From Streptomyces lomondensis (GTDB lineage Bacteria > Actinomycetota > Actinomycetes > Streptomycetales > Streptomycetaceae), in contig NZ_BMWC01000002.1 of NCBI RefSeq assembly GCF_014651035.1, forward strand, positions 124,001-188,000: a stretch of DNA of 64,000 bases, given 5' to 3'. Numbering within the stretch: the stretch's first letter is position 1; each line of letters opens with the position of its first letter. The notes beneath the pieces are model-generated. The model searched no databases. It was not told the origin of the DNA and saw only the letters and a list, made by a program, of their open reading frames with translations. A program made the translations under genes and the position numbers. Of this stretch, positions 8,008 to 16,584 are shown piece by piece.

Positions 8008-8649
8008 CTACGGCCCGAGCAAGCGCGGCGACAGCGCGCCACAAGGCACCAGCTCGACCTCCGCCCCCGCGTCCCGCAGATCCGTGAGCACCAGCTCGTC
8101 ATACATCAGCAGCCCGGACTGCTCGGGCCACACCACGGCCCACAGCCACATCCCCAGAGCCTCGCCGGCGAAGACGGCCCGGTCGGCCGGCGCCCCGCCC
8201 ACATGCCACAGCGGCGTGGGCCGCCCCGCGGCCAGCACCTTCGCCTGCGCCGGCTTGTCCACGTCCATGTACGGCCCGGGATCAGGACCCTCCATCCCCG
8301 CGTACCGCGCCCCGAGGCCGACCCCCAGCTCCTCGGCGACCAGGATCAGCTCACCCATCCCGCCGAGCGGCCCGGGCCCCGTGCAGGCCACGGCCGTGGC
8401 GCGACCGCCGGTACGGTCGTCCCCCGCACAGGCCACCCCCGTGAACAGCCAGCCCACCGGCAGCGGCCACGGCATCCACACCGGCACCTGCGTGCGGTGC
8501 ACCACGACGTTGAGGGCGTCGACGCTGGGCGGTATCACGGGCTGCACCGGATGGACGGTGCCGTGCACATCGCACTGCCACGAGTCGGAGAAGAGGCCGG
8601 GAGCCCTGACCCGGCCACCGCACTTCGGGCAACTGGGTTCGCCCCTCAT
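8008..8649 (-). CDS. Zinc-ribbon protein, DUF6758-like
   Basis: A 213-residue protein with an N-terminal CPKCGGR and a second metal-ligand pair in WQCDVHG, giving a zinc ribbon. A conserved, tryptophan-rich body follows (VWMPWPLPVGWLFTGV, GMWLWAVVWPEQSGLLMYDEL). It has no signal peptide, and I see no catalytic motif. I recall this as a well-conserved Streptomyces family carried as DUF6758; the function is unknown. Start is ATG at 8649. The gene ends within a few bases of the dispersed repeat at 7933-8001. Confidence 0.8.
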   Translation of the reverse strand: MRGEPSCPKCGGRVRAPGLFSDSWQCDVHGTVHPVQPVIPPSVDALNVVVHRTQVPVWMPWPLPVGWLFTGVACAGDDRTGGRATAVACTGPGPLGGMGELILVAEELGVGLGARYAGMEGPDPGPYMDVDKPAQAKVLAAGRPTPLWHVGGAPADRAVFAGEALGMWLWAVVWPEQSGLLMYDELVLTDLRDAGAEVELVPCGALSPRLLGP

Positions 8650-8730
8650 AGGGCCCCACGGTCCTACCCCCGCCCCGCCGCGTCAAGGACGATCACCCAT
8701 CCGGACGGAACCCTTCACCAAGCACACTAG

Positions 8731-9758
8731 ATGCAGATTGCGGGCATCGGACTCGTCGACCCGATCCTGCCGTCCATCGCCCGGGGCCTCGACGCCACGG
8801 CCGGCCAGGTCTCCCTGCTCTTCACCTCGTACTTCCTCATCACCGCCGTCGCGATGCTGGTGACCGGCTTCGTCTCCAGCCGGATCGGCGGCCGGAAGAC
8901 CCTGCTGCCGGGCCTGGCGTTCGTGGTCGTCTTCGCCGGACTCTCCGGCACGTCGGGATCGGTCGGCGAACTGGTCGGGTTCCGGACGGGCTGGGGCCTC
9001 GGCAACGTGCTCTTCGTCTCCACCGCCCTCGCGGTCATCGTCGGCGCGGCGGCCGGCGGCAGCGCGGCGGTGATCCTGCTGTACGAGTCGGCCCTCGGCC
9101 TCGGCATGGCGTGCGGCCCGCTGCTGGGCGCCCTGCTCGGCGACGCCGGCTGGCGCTACCCGTTCTTCGGTACGGCGTTCCTGATGGCCGTCGGCTTCCT
9201 GTGCATCGCGGCGTTCCTGAAGGAGCAGCCCAGGCCGGCCCGCAAGACCTCGCTGCTGGCCCCGCTCAAGGCCCTCGGCCACGGCGGCCTCGCCTCCGCG
9301 GCGATCTCGGCGTTCTTCTACAACTACACGTTCTTCACCGTGCCGGCCTTCACGCCGTTCGTGCTGAACATGAGCCCGTACCGGTCGGGGGCGGTGTTCT
9401 TCGCCTGGGGCGTGCTGCTCGCCGTCTTCTCGGTGATCGTGGCGCCCCGACGGGCGCCTTCATCGGCGTGAACTACACCGTCTACACCGAGCTGGCTCTC
9501 GGCGTCTCGGACGCGCCCCGGCCGGTGGCGGGCGCGGGCTACAACTTCGTGCGCTGGTTCGCCGCTGCCGCCGCCCCCTACTTCGCGCCGAAGATCGAGG
9601 AGTGGACCGACGTCCACCTCCCGTTCGTGGTGGCGGCCGTCACAGCCGTGGCGGGCGCGCTCGTGGTCGTCGTACGACGGAAGGCGCTCACTCACGAAGC
9701 GGAGGAGCTGGAGACGCGGCACGCGACCGAGGACAGTGTCGCCGTCTACGCCAACTGA
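8731..9758 (+). pseudogene. MFS transporter, degenerate (truncated, internally deleted, frameshifted)
   Basis: Positions 8731-9471 encode the first part of a major facilitator superfamily exporter (IGLVDPILPSIARGL, then several hydrophobic helices and a RIGGRKTLLPG loop). Around 9450 the sequence jumps from the middle of a helix (LLAVFSVIVAPR) into a different frame. That frame gives the family's C-terminal end (GAFIGVNYTVYTELALGV, FVRWFAAAAAPYFAPKIEEW) to the stop at 9756-9758. Roughly 90 residues that normally lie between these parts are missing. The N-terminus is also short: an in-frame TAG directly precedes the ATG at 8731, cutting into the first helix. The three lesions together make a working 12-helix transporter very unlikely. 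Confidence 0.8.
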
Positions 9759-9788
9759 CGCTTTCCGGCGAGGGGTTGGTGAGCTTCC

Positions 9789-10373
9789 TCACTCCAGCGG
9801 GACGGACTTCCGGGACGGATCCCGGAGGTCCGCCCCCTGGTTCAGCCACCTCTCCTGAAGCGCCTGCGCGCCGTGCACCCGCTTCCAGGCGGCCTCGTTC
9901 GGCGTCATCGGCAGCAGCGGCAGGAACCGTACGGGGTCGAGGGGCTCGTCGAGCTCCAGGTCCTCGACCAGGCCGCCCGGCTCCGCGACCAGGACCGAGG
10001 TGAAGGGGGCGCCGGGCCACAGCGGCTCACCGACGTCCAGGGAGGCGCCGGGCGCCACGACCAACCCCTCCACCTGCGGAGACGCGGCCAGCACGGCGAG
10101 CGGCCGGAGCACCTTGTCGGTGTCGGCGAGCCCGGAACGCACGGAGAGGACCAGCTCGGCGCGCGGGCCCTCGACCGGGTCGGCGACCACCGCCGTGGGG
10201 TCCGTCATGGGGTGCGCGGACATGCCGAGCGTGGCGTAGCGGACGATGTCGCCCTCCTGGAAGCGGAGCACCTCGATGCGGTCCGTGCCCAGGAAGGTGA
10301 CGGCCGCGCGCGCGTCCGGTTCGCCCAGCGCGGTACGCAACCGGGCTTCGACCAGAGGAAGAACATCTGCCAT
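9789..10373 (-). CDS. Suppressor-of-fused (SUFU) domain protein
   Basis: A 194-residue protein resembling bacterial SUFU-domain proteins. Visible features are an N-terminal helix VLPLVEARLRTAL, the strand FLGTDRIEVLRF, a conserved YATLGMSAHPM and ELVLSVRSG, and a C-terminal block VRFLPLLPMTPNEAAWKRVHGAQAL. Bacterial SUFU proteins are often found as immunity or regulatory partners in toxin loci, but no toxin gene is adjacent here. Start is ATG 10373; an upstream extension to 10541 is cysteine- and proline-rich and looks non-coding. It is divergent from corA across a 459-base gap. Confidence 0.72.
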   Translation of the reverse strand: MADVLPLVEARLRTALGEPDARAAVTFLGTDRIEVLRFQEGDIVRYATLGMSAHPMTDPTAVVADPVEGPRAELVLSVRSGLADTDKVLRPLAVLAASPQVEGLVVAPGASLDVGEPLWPGAPFTSVLVAEPGGLVEDLELDEPLDPVRFLPLLPMTPNEAAWKRVHGAQALQERWLNQGADLRDPSRKSVPLE

Positions 10374-10415
10374 GCGGCGAGCATAGAACTCGTCAGTAGC
10401 GGGCAAACAAGCGCC

Positions 10416-10441
10416 TTGACACGTCGGGCGACTGATACTCT
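10416..10441 (+). promoter_or_regulatory. Candidate vegetative promoter for the corA leader
   Basis: A consensus TTGACA (10416-10421) is followed 14 bases later by TACTCT (10436-10441). The spacer is short for the main sigma factor, so the assignment is tentative. If real, it would produce a corA leader of close to 390 nucleotides. Confidence 0.35.
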
Positions 10442-10540
10442 TGCCCGGTGGTTCGGGGCAGCACGCAGAAGCGTCGCGATCAAGCCCCGACGCCGAAGGA
10501 ACTCCCTTACGAGGGACCGGCCGGAGGAGGTGGGACTGCA

Positions 10541-10594
10541 ATGGACCGAAGTCGACCGTGCAGTAGCACCACGCTCTTCCCGCCGCTGACGTAG
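10541..10594 (+). CDS. Putative 17-residue leader peptide upstream of corA
   Basis: A short reading frame (MDRSRPCSSTTLFPPLT) starts with ATG at 10541 and ends at TAG 10592-10594. A very strong Shine-Dalgarno (GGAGGAGG, 10523-10530) lies 10 bases before it. It sits in the middle of the 459-base gap before the CorA-type gene, 238 bases ahead of its start. Downstream is a 6-base-stem hairpin (CACCGC/GCGGTG). Leader peptides control Mg2+ transporter genes in enterobacteria (for example mgtL). The resemblance in arrangement is suggestive only, since nothing here proves translation. Confidence 0.45.
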   Translation: MDRSRPCSSTTLFPPLT

Positions 10595-10832
10595 CTGTTC
10601 TGGCTCTGGCTGGTCGCCACCTCTCGCACTCGCTTCACGCGGAAGAGCGCTTCGTTTCGCTTTGCCTGATCTGCCTCAGTAGCTGAATCAGTAACGAGAC
10701 TCGCCACCGCGACGGTGCGGTGCTCCCCGCTTTGTGGACGTGCCAAACATCATCGGTCCCAACGTCCCCATTCCGGGTAGTTCCACCTGTCGGGTCCGGC
10801 GCCTTTCGTTGCCTGTCGCGAAGGAGCCCGCC

Positions 10833-11948
10833 ATGTCGATGATCCGCGACCTGCGCGCCGTCGTCCGCCCGTCCCGCGTGTCGCTGCGCAAGGACGGCGG
10901 GACGTACGACGCCACCCGCAGCCCGGCGACGGCCTCCGCCGTCGTCGACTGCGCCGTCTACCGCGACGGCCGCCGCATCGAGACCGAGACCCCGCTGACC
11001 CCGCACGAGGCGGTGCGCCTGGTGCGCCGCGACGGCGGCTTCGTGTGGATCGGCCTGCACGAGCCGACGGAGGCCGAATTCTCCGGCATCGCCAGTGAGT
11101 TCGGGCTGCATCCGCTGGCCGTGGAGGACGCCGTCCAGGCCCACCAGCGGCCCAAGCTGGAGCGCTACGACGACTCCCTCTTCACGGTCTTCAAGACCAT
11201 CCACTACGTGGAGCACGACCAGCTCGACGCCAACAGCGAGGTCGTCGAGTCCGGCGAGGTCATGTGCTTCACCGGACGGGACTTCTTCATCACTGTCCGG
11301 CACGGCGGGCAGGGCTCCCTGCGGGCCCTCAGGCACCGCCTCCAGGACGACCCGGAGCTGCTGTCCAAGGGCCCCTCGGCCGTACTGCACGCCATCGCGG
11401 ACCACGTCGTCGACGGCTACATCGCGGTCGCCGACGCCGTGCAGGACGACATCGACGAGGTCGAGACCGAGGTGTTCTCCCCGGGGCGCAAGGGCGCGCC
11501 GCGCGGCACGGACGCCGGCCGGATCTACCAACTCAAGCGCGAGGTGCTGGAGTTCAAGCGGGCCGTGTCGCCGCTGCTGCGGCCCATGCAGCTGCTGAGC
11601 GAGCGGCCGATGCGGCTGATCGACCCGGACATCCAGAAGTACTTCCGGGACGTCGCCGACCACCTGGCCCGCGTCCAGGAGCAGGTCCTCGGCTTCGACG
11701 AGCTGCTCAACTCCATCCTCCAGGCCAACCTCGCGCAGGCGTCCGTGGCGCAGAACGAGGACATGCGGAAGATCACCTCATGGGCCGCGATCATCGCCGT
11801 ACCGACGATGGTGTGCGGGGTGTACGGCATGAACTTCGACCACATGCCGGAGCTGCACTGGCGGTACGGCTATCCGGCGATCATGGGCTTCACGGTGGCC
11901 ATCTGCGTGGGCATCCACCGCACGCTGAAGCGGAACGGCTGGCTGTGA
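10833..11948 (+). CDS. corA: CorA-type magnesium/cobalt channel
   Basis: A 371-residue CorA family protein. A large cytoplasmic N-terminal domain (HPLAVEDAVQAHQRPKLERYDD is the family hallmark stretch around residue 90) leads through a long stalk helix to two C-terminal transmembrane helices. The signature YGMNF lies at the end of the first. The short tail is basic (KRNGWL). CorA pentamers carry Mg2+ (also Co2+/Ni2+) into the cell and gate shut when intracellular Mg2+ is high. Start ATG 10833 has AAGGAG six bases upstream. The gene has an unusually long untranslated leader with a possible leader peptide. The small split-barrel gene follows after 23 bases and may be co-transcribed. Confidence 0.92.
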   Translation: MSMIRDLRAVVRPSRVSLRKDGGTYDATRSPATASAVVDCAVYRDGRRIETETPLTPHEAVRLVRRDGGFVWIGLHEPTEAEFSGIASEFGLHPLAVEDAVQAHQRPKLERYDDSLFTVFKTIHYVEHDQLDANSEVVESGEVMCFTGRDFFITVRHGGQGSLRALRHRLQDDPELLSKGPSAVLHAIADHVVDGYIAVADAVQDDIDEVETEVFSPGRKGAPRGTDAGRIYQLKREVLEFKRAVSPLLRPMQLLSERPMRLIDPDIQKYFRDVADHLARVQEQVLGFDELLNSILQANLAQASVAQNEDMRKITSWAAIIAVPTMVCGVYGMNFDHMPELHWRYGYPAIMGFTVAICVGIHRTLKRNGWL

Positions 11949-11971
11949 GCAGCGCGGATAGGCTGGTGCCC

Positions 11972-12484
11972 ATGACAAGCGAGCTGCTCGGCCAGGCCCT
12001 CGTCGAGGAGGCCACGAAGAAGTCCGGCCTCGTCTGGGTCCAGGGTCCCGACGGCCCGGCGCGTGCGCTGTGGCACGTGTGGCACGAGGGTGCCGCGTGC
12101 CTGGTCGGCGACGGGCCGGGCGAGCAGCCGCTGCCCGGGCTCGCCGACGGGGCCGAGGCCCGGGTGACGGTCCGCAGCAAGGACAAGGGCGGCCGGCTGG
12201 TCTCCTGGACGGCGCGGGTCACGCAGCTCGCGCCGGGCTCCGAGGCCTGGGACGCGGCGGTCGCCGAGCTGAAGGGCAAGCGGCTGAACGCGCCCGACGG
12301 CGAGGCCATGACCGACCGCTGGGCCCGCGAGTGCCGGGTGCTGCGCCTGGAGCCGACCGGGGCGACGGCCCCGCTGCCCGACGGCTCGCTGTCCGAGCCG
12401 CCGCTACCGACCCCGGCGATCACGCGCCGGCCGATCCCGGCGGGTCTGCCCCGCCTGCTGCTGAAAAAGCGCAAACGGAAGTGA
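11972..12484 (+). CDS. Hypothetical protein, FMN-binding split-barrel-like
   Basis: A 170-residue soluble protein: MTSELLGQALVEEATKKSGLVWV, then alternating strands (ALWHVWHEGAACLV, RVTVRSKDKGGRLVSWTARV) and a proline-rich tail ending in LLLKKRKRK. The N-terminal 120 residues resemble the split-barrel fold of pyridoxamine-phosphate oxidase relatives, including the layout of a central W-H-V-W strand. I see no clear FMN-binding residues. It follows corA by 23 bases on the same strand. Only 4 bases separate its stop from the stop of the convergent lipoprotein gene. Confidence 0.7.
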   Translation: MTSELLGQALVEEATKKSGLVWVQGPDGPARALWHVWHEGAACLVGDGPGEQPLPGLADGAEARVTVRSKDKGGRLVSWTARVTQLAPGSEAWDAAVAELKGKRLNAPDGEAMTDRWARECRVLRLEPTGATAPLPDGSLSEPPLPTPAITRRPIPAGLPRLLLKKRKRK

Positions 12485-12488
12485 CCGC

Positions 12489-13244
12489 CTAGGACGTCGG
12501 CAGCTGCTTGCCGTAGTCCACCGTCTCGCTCTTCTCCGGCTCCTTGAGGGCGAAGTCCTGCCCCCATGCGGAGAACGTGAGGGTGCCCGCCCCACCGGCC
12601 CGCTCCAGGCGCAGCGGATACGGCTTGCCTTCGAGGGAGACCTCCAGGGTGCCGCCGGAGCCCTTGTCGCCGGTGACGCGGATGGTGCGGACGCCCGCCT
12701 GCTCGTCGTGGCCGTCCGTCGCGAGTGCGCCGTGCAGGGTCAGCAGACCGTCGAGGAGGACCGCCTTGTCCGTGAAACCGCTGAACTTCTTGTACGAAGG
12801 GTCGCCCTGCGGCACCTTCACGAACTTGCCGCCGAGCTTGGAGGCCGCCGCCGCGTCCCCCTTGCCGTCCTCGCCCTGGCCGCTGCCGTGACTCCAGAAC
12901 TCGGCGTCGGCCTTGACGAAGAGCTGCTCCCCGACGCGCAGCAGCCGGAAGGTCGCCCCCTGCGTGGTGACCGACCCGGTGCCGCCGTCGGCCTTCAGCC
13001 GCATGTCGAGCGCGTACGTCCGCCCGCCGCTGACGACGCTGCCGTGCACGCGGACCGCCCCGGCGGACTCGGCCGCCGCCCGGGTCCTGCTCTGGATCTT
13101 CTCGGCGGGCAGCCGGCCCACGCCGTTCGTGCCCTCGTTCGGATCCTCCGCGCAGCCCGCGAGCACCGTTCCCGTCACGAGCAGGGCGCACATCGCGCTC
13201 GCGCGTGCGGCACTGCGGCTACGGCCCTGGCGAATCGGAGTCAC
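12489..13244 (-). CDS. Secreted lipoprotein, LppX/LprG-like
   Basis: A 251-residue lipoprotein. The signal peptide runs from basic residues through LLVTGTVLAGC, where the lipobox cysteine would be lipidated. The mature part begins with a low-complexity linker. It then has a beta-rich body with RVHGSVVSGGRTYALDMRL and a repeated pattern of strands that resembles the LppX_LprAFG (DUF1396) fold, whose mycobacterial members carry lipids in a hydrophobic cavity. I set the start at GTG 13244, giving a normal-length signal peptide; ATG 13304 is possible. It is divergent from the soluble MgtE-like gene. Confidence 0.75.
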   Translation of the reverse strand: MTPIRQGRSRSAARASAMCALLVTGTVLAGCAEDPNEGTNGVGRLPAEKIQSRTRAAAESAGAVRVHGSVVSGGRTYALDMRLKADGGTGSVTTQGATFRLLRVGEQLFVKADAEFWSHGSGQGEDGKGDAAAASKLGGKFVKVPQGDPSYKKFSGFTDKAVLLDGLLTLHGALATDGHDEQAGVRTIRVTGDKGSGGTLEVSLEGKPYPLRLERAGGAGTLTFSAWGQDFALKEPEKSETVDYGKQLPTS

Positions 13245-13445
13245 AGGTGGGGCTGCCTCTCTGACGGGAGACCTGAACGGCGTACCGCAGGGTACCGGGG
13301 ACATGCGGGCAGGTCGGAGCCAGTCCGTCCGGACCGGCCGCCGACGCACCCCCGATCGGGACGGGCTAGCCTGAAGCCCACCCGAGCGGGCAATTCGGAA
13401 AACACAGGCACCAGGAAAGACCCCGCACGAAAAGGAGCCGCGGCC

Positions 13446-14732
13446 ATGGCAGCGGGCGCCCCCCGGATCTTCGTATCGCACCTCTCCGGTGTCGCCGTCT
13501 TCGACCCCGCCGGCGACCAGGTGGGGCGGGTGCGCGATCTGGTCGTCATGCTGCGGGTCGGCCAGAAGCCGCCGAGGCTGCTCGGCCTCGTCGTCGAACT
13601 CGCCACCCGCCGCCGCATCTTCCTGCCCATGACCCGGGTCACCGCCATCCAGTCCGGCCAGGTCATCACCACCGGCGTGCTCAACGTCCGGCGCTTCGAG
13701 CAGCGGCCCACCGAGCGGCTGGTCTTCGGGGAGTTGCTGGACCGGCGTGTCACGCTCACCGAGACCGGCGAGGAGGTCACCGTCCTCGACCTGTCGGTGC
13801 ATCAGCTGCCGGCCCGGCGGGAGTGGGAGATCGACCGCGTCTTCGTCCGCAAGGGCAGGAAGGGAAGTGCCTTCCGGCGCGCCAAGGGCGAGGCGCTGAC
13901 CGTCGAGTGGACCGCCGTCACGGGCTTCTCGCTGGAGGAGCAGGGGCAGGGCGCCGAGAGCCTGCTCGCCACCTTCGAGCAGTTGCGCCCCGCCGACCTG
14001 GCCAACGTCCTGCACCACCTCTCCCCCAAGCGCCGCGCCGAGGTCGCCGCCGCCCTGGACGACGACCGGCTGGCCGACGTGCTGGAGGAGCTCCCGGAGG
14101 ACGACCAGATCGAGATCCTCGGCAAGCTGCAGGAGGAGCGCGCCGCCGACGTCCTGGAGGCCATGGACCCGGACGACGCGGCCGACCTGCTGGGCGAGCT
14201 GCCGACGGACGAGCAGGAGCGGCTGCTGAGCCTGATGCAGCCCGCCGACGCGGCCGACATGCGGCGCCTGATGTCGTACGAGGAGCGCACCGCGGGCGGT
14301 CTGATGACCACCGAGCCGATCGTGCTGCGCCCGGACGCCACCGTCGCCGACGCCCTCGCCCGCGTCCGCAACCCCGACCTCTCCCCGGCCCTGGCCGCCC
14401 AGGTGTACGTCTGCCGGCCGCCGGACGAGACCCCGACCGGCAAGTACCTGGGCACGGTCCACTTCCAGCGCCTGCTGCGGGAGCCACCACCCGCCCTGGT
14501 CAGCTCGATCGTGGACAGCGACCTGCAACCGCTCGACCCGGAGGCGGACCTGCACGCCATCGCCGGGTTCTTCGCCACGTACGACATGGTCGCGGCGCCG
14601 GTGGTCGACGAGGCCGGGTCGCTGCTGGGCGCGGTGACCGTGGACGACGTACTCGACCACATGCTCCCGGAGGACTGGCGGGAGCAGGAGTTCCACCTGG
14701 ACGAGGAGGAGGTGGCTACCGATGGTGCCTGA
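13446..14732 (+). CDS. Soluble MgtE-like protein: PRC-barrel, MgtE N-domain, two CBS domains
   Basis: A 428-residue protein with no transmembrane helices. Residues about 1-150 hold a PRC-barrel-like fold (FVSHLSGVAVFDPAGDQVGRV) and a second, similar block. Residues about 165-275 are the superhelical MgtE N-terminal domain (repeats such as DDDRLADVLEELPEDDQIEIL and AMDPDDAADLLGELPTDEQ). Residues about 280-410 form two CBS domains starting AGGLMTTEPIVL. This is the Mg2+-sensing half of MgtE without its channel. Its reading frame overlaps by 11 bases the DUF1003 membrane protein, which could be the membrane partner. In mycobacteria Rv1232c has the same shape. Start ATG 13446 follows AAAAGGAGCCGC. 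Confidence 0.85.
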   Translation: MAAGAPRIFVSHLSGVAVFDPAGDQVGRVRDLVVMLRVGQKPPRLLGLVVELATRRRIFLPMTRVTAIQSGQVITTGVLNVRRFEQRPTERLVFGELLDRRVTLTETGEEVTVLDLSVHQLPARREWEIDRVFVRKGRKGSAFRRAKGEALTVEWTAVTGFSLEEQGQGAESLLATFEQLRPADLANVLHHLSPKRRAEVAAALDDDRLADVLEELPEDDQIEILGKLQEERAADVLEAMDPDDAADLLGELPTDEQERLLSLMQPADAADMRRLMSYEERTAGGLMTTEPIVLRPDATVADALARVRNPDLSPALAAQVYVCRPPDETPTGKYLGTVHFQRLLREPPPALVSSIVDSDLQPLDPEADLHAIAGFFATYDMVAAPVVDEAGSLLGAVTVDDVLDHMLPEDWREQEFHLDEEEVATDGA

Positions 14733-15306
14733 GCGTGATCGCATGCCGGCCGGGGCCACGGCAGCGCCCCGTCACCGCACCCGGCTGGACCAGCCGCTCC
14801 CGCGGCGGCCGCGGCTGCTGCCGGAGTACGACCCGGAGGCCTTCGGGCGCATGTCGGAGCGGATCGCCCGCTTCATCGGCACCGGGCGGTTCCTGGTCTG
14901 GATGACGGTCGTCGTCACCGTGTGGATCGCCTGGAACACCCTGATGCCGCGGCACCTGCGGTTCGACGAGTTCCCGTTCATCTTCCTGACGCTCGCGCTG
15001 TCCCTGCAGGCCTCGTACGCGGCCCCGCTCATCCTGCTCGCGCAGAACCGGCAGGACGACCGCGACCGGGTCAACCTGGAGCAGGACCGCAAGCAGAACG
15101 AGCGGTCGATCGCGGACACCGAGTACCTGACCCGCGAGGTCGCCGCCCTGCGCATCGGCCTGGGCGAGGTCGCCACCCGCGACTGGATCCGCTCGGAACT
15201 CCAGGACGTCGTCAAGGAACTGGAGGAACGGCAGAACGGCCACCGTCACGACCCCGTCGTATTCCCGGCGGAACGGTCACGGGGACGTGACGCAGACGAC
15301 CGCTGA
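14722..15306 (+). CDS. DUF1003 membrane protein
   Basis: A 194-residue protein of the DUF1003 family. After a basic, proline-rich N-terminus come the family stretch RIARFIGTGRFLVWMTVVV, two transmembrane helices, the hallmark region FPFIFLTLALSLQASYAAP, and LILLAQNRQDDRDR at the second helix end. The C-terminal third is charged and probably coiled-coil. The start ATG 14722 lies inside the end of the MgtE-like gene with GAGGAGGAGG upstream, a sign of translational coupling. Function is unknown. The fixed pairing with a soluble MgtE domain suggests a role in divalent-cation homeostasis (inference). Confidence 0.85.
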   Translation: MVPERDRMPAGATAAPRHRTRLDQPLPRRPRLLPEYDPEAFGRMSERIARFIGTGRFLVWMTVVVTVWIAWNTLMPRHLRFDEFPFIFLTLALSLQASYAAPLILLAQNRQDDRDRVNLEQDRKQNERSIADTEYLTREVAALRIGLGEVATRDWIRSELQDVVKELEERQNGHRHDPVVFPAERSRGRDADDR

Positions 15307-15349
15307 CAGGCTTTCCTACGCCCCGGTACGGCGCCGTACCATCGTCCTT

Positions 15350-16483
15350 ATGGCTACGGAAGACGCGGTGCGCGAGGCACTGGCGACGGTGAACGACCCC
15401 GAGATCCACAAGCCCATCACCGAACTCGGGATGGTCAAATCCGTGGAGATCGGTGCGGACGGGGCGGTCGCGGTCACCGTGTACCTCACGGTCTCGGGCT
15501 GCCCGATGCGGGACACGATCACGCAGCGCGTGACCGAGGCGGTCTCCCGCGTGGAGGGCGTGACCCGCGTCGACGTCACGCTCGACGTGATGAGCGACGA
15601 GCAGCGCCGCGAGCTGGCGACCGCCCTGCGCGGCGGCCAGACCGAGCGCGAGGTCCCCTTCGCCAAGCCGGGCAGCCTGACCCGCGTCTACGCGGTCGCC
15701 TCCGGCAAGGGCGGTGTCGGCAAGTCGTCGGTGACGGTCAACCTGGCCGCGGCGATGGCGGCCGACGGCCTGAAGGTCGGTGTCGTGGACGCCGACATCT
15801 ACGGCCACTCCGTGCCGCGCATGCTCGGCGCCGACGGCCGTCCGACCCAGGTCGAGAACATGATCATGCCGCCTTCCGCCAACGGCGTGAAGGTCATCTC
15901 CATCGGCATGTTCATTCAGGGCAACGCCCCGGTCGTGTGGCGCGGCCCGATGCTCCACCGCGCCCTCCAGCAGTTCCTGGCGGACGTGTACTGGGGCGAC
16001 CTGGACGTCCTCCTCCTGGACCTGCCGCCCGGCACCGGCGACATCGCGATCTCCGTCGCCCAGCTCGTCCCGAACGCCGAGATCCTGGTCGTGACGACCC
16101 CGCAGCAGGCCGCCGCCGAGGTGGCCGAGCGCGCCGGCTCCATCGCCGTCCAGACCCACCAGAAGATCGTCGGCGTGGTCGAGAACATGTCCGGCCTGCC
16201 CTGCCCGCACTGCGGCGAGATGGTCGACGTCTTCGGCACGGGCGGCGGCCAGGCGGTCGCCGACGGCCTGACCCGCACGACCGGCACGAACGTCCCGGTC
16301 CTCGGCAACATCCCCATCGACGTCCGCCTCCGCGAGGGCGGCGACGACGGCAAGCCGGTCGTCCTGACCGACCCGGACTCCCCGGCGGGCTCGGCCCTCC
16401 GAGCGATCGCCGGAAAGCTGGGCGGCCGACAGCGGGGCCTGGCGGGCCTGTCCCTCGGCATCACTCCGAGGAACAAGTTCTGA
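15350..16483 (+). CDS. mrp: Mrp/ApbC-type Fe-S cluster carrier ATPase
   Basis: A 377-residue P-loop protein. Residues 1-95 are the MIP18/DUF59 domain (VNDPEIHKPITELGMV, SGCPMRDTI). Residues about 110-377 form the ParA/MinD-like ATPase with the deviant Walker A GKGGVGKSS (119-127), the switch VVDADIYGHSVPRMLG, and the conserved CxxC in GLPCPHCGE that binds a bridging [4Fe-4S] cluster. Mrp proteins load Fe-S clusters onto target enzymes. Start is ATG 15350, because the sequence upstream matches no family member. It follows the DUF1003 gene by 43 bases. A repeat and a terminator follow. Confidence 0.93.
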   Translation: MATEDAVREALATVNDPEIHKPITELGMVKSVEIGADGAVAVTVYLTVSGCPMRDTITQRVTEAVSRVEGVTRVDVTLDVMSDEQRRELATALRGGQTEREVPFAKPGSLTRVYAVASGKGGVGKSSVTVNLAAAMAADGLKVGVVDADIYGHSVPRMLGADGRPTQVENMIMPPSANGVKVISIGMFIQGNAPVVWRGPMLHRALQQFLADVYWGDLDVLLLDLPPGTGDIAISVAQLVPNAEILVVTTPQQAAAEVAERAGSIAVQTHQKIVGVVENMSGLPCPHCGEMVDVFGTGGGQAVADGLTRTTGTNVPVLGNIPIDVRLREGGDDGKPVVLTDPDSPAGSALRAIAGKLGGRQRGLAGLSLGITPRNKF

Positions 16484-16499
16484 TCCAAACGCCCTCAGG

Positions 16500-16562
16500 G
16501 GCAGCGCCCCAAGGGGCGCGGGGAACTGCGCGACCAGCCACACACCACCCGCAGCCGCCCAC
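16500..16562. repeat. Dispersed Streptomyces intergenic repeat, copy B
   Basis: It contains the same core as copy A (GGGGCGCGGGGAACTGCGCG), then ACCAGCCAC and ACCCGCAGCCGCCC. It lies 17 bases after the mrp stop, between convergent genes and ahead of a terminator hairpin. Confidence 0.75.
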
Positions 16563-16584
16563 TCACAAGCACCCCCACGGCGAA

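Noticed and set aside
8731..9758. Programmed frameshift in the MFS gene
   Set aside because: About 90 residues are missing at the frame change, so no frameshift would restore a complete transporter.
10374..10832. M-box (Mg2+) riboswitch before corA
   Set aside because: I looked for the conserved GTTAGGTGAGGCT-type motif and its 3' partner and found neither. Structure search could still test it.
13245..14759. A 756-residue minus-strand protein joined to the LppX-like lipoprotein
   Set aside because: The upstream two thirds lie opposite the MgtE-like gene. The lipoprotein starts at 13244 with its own signal peptide.
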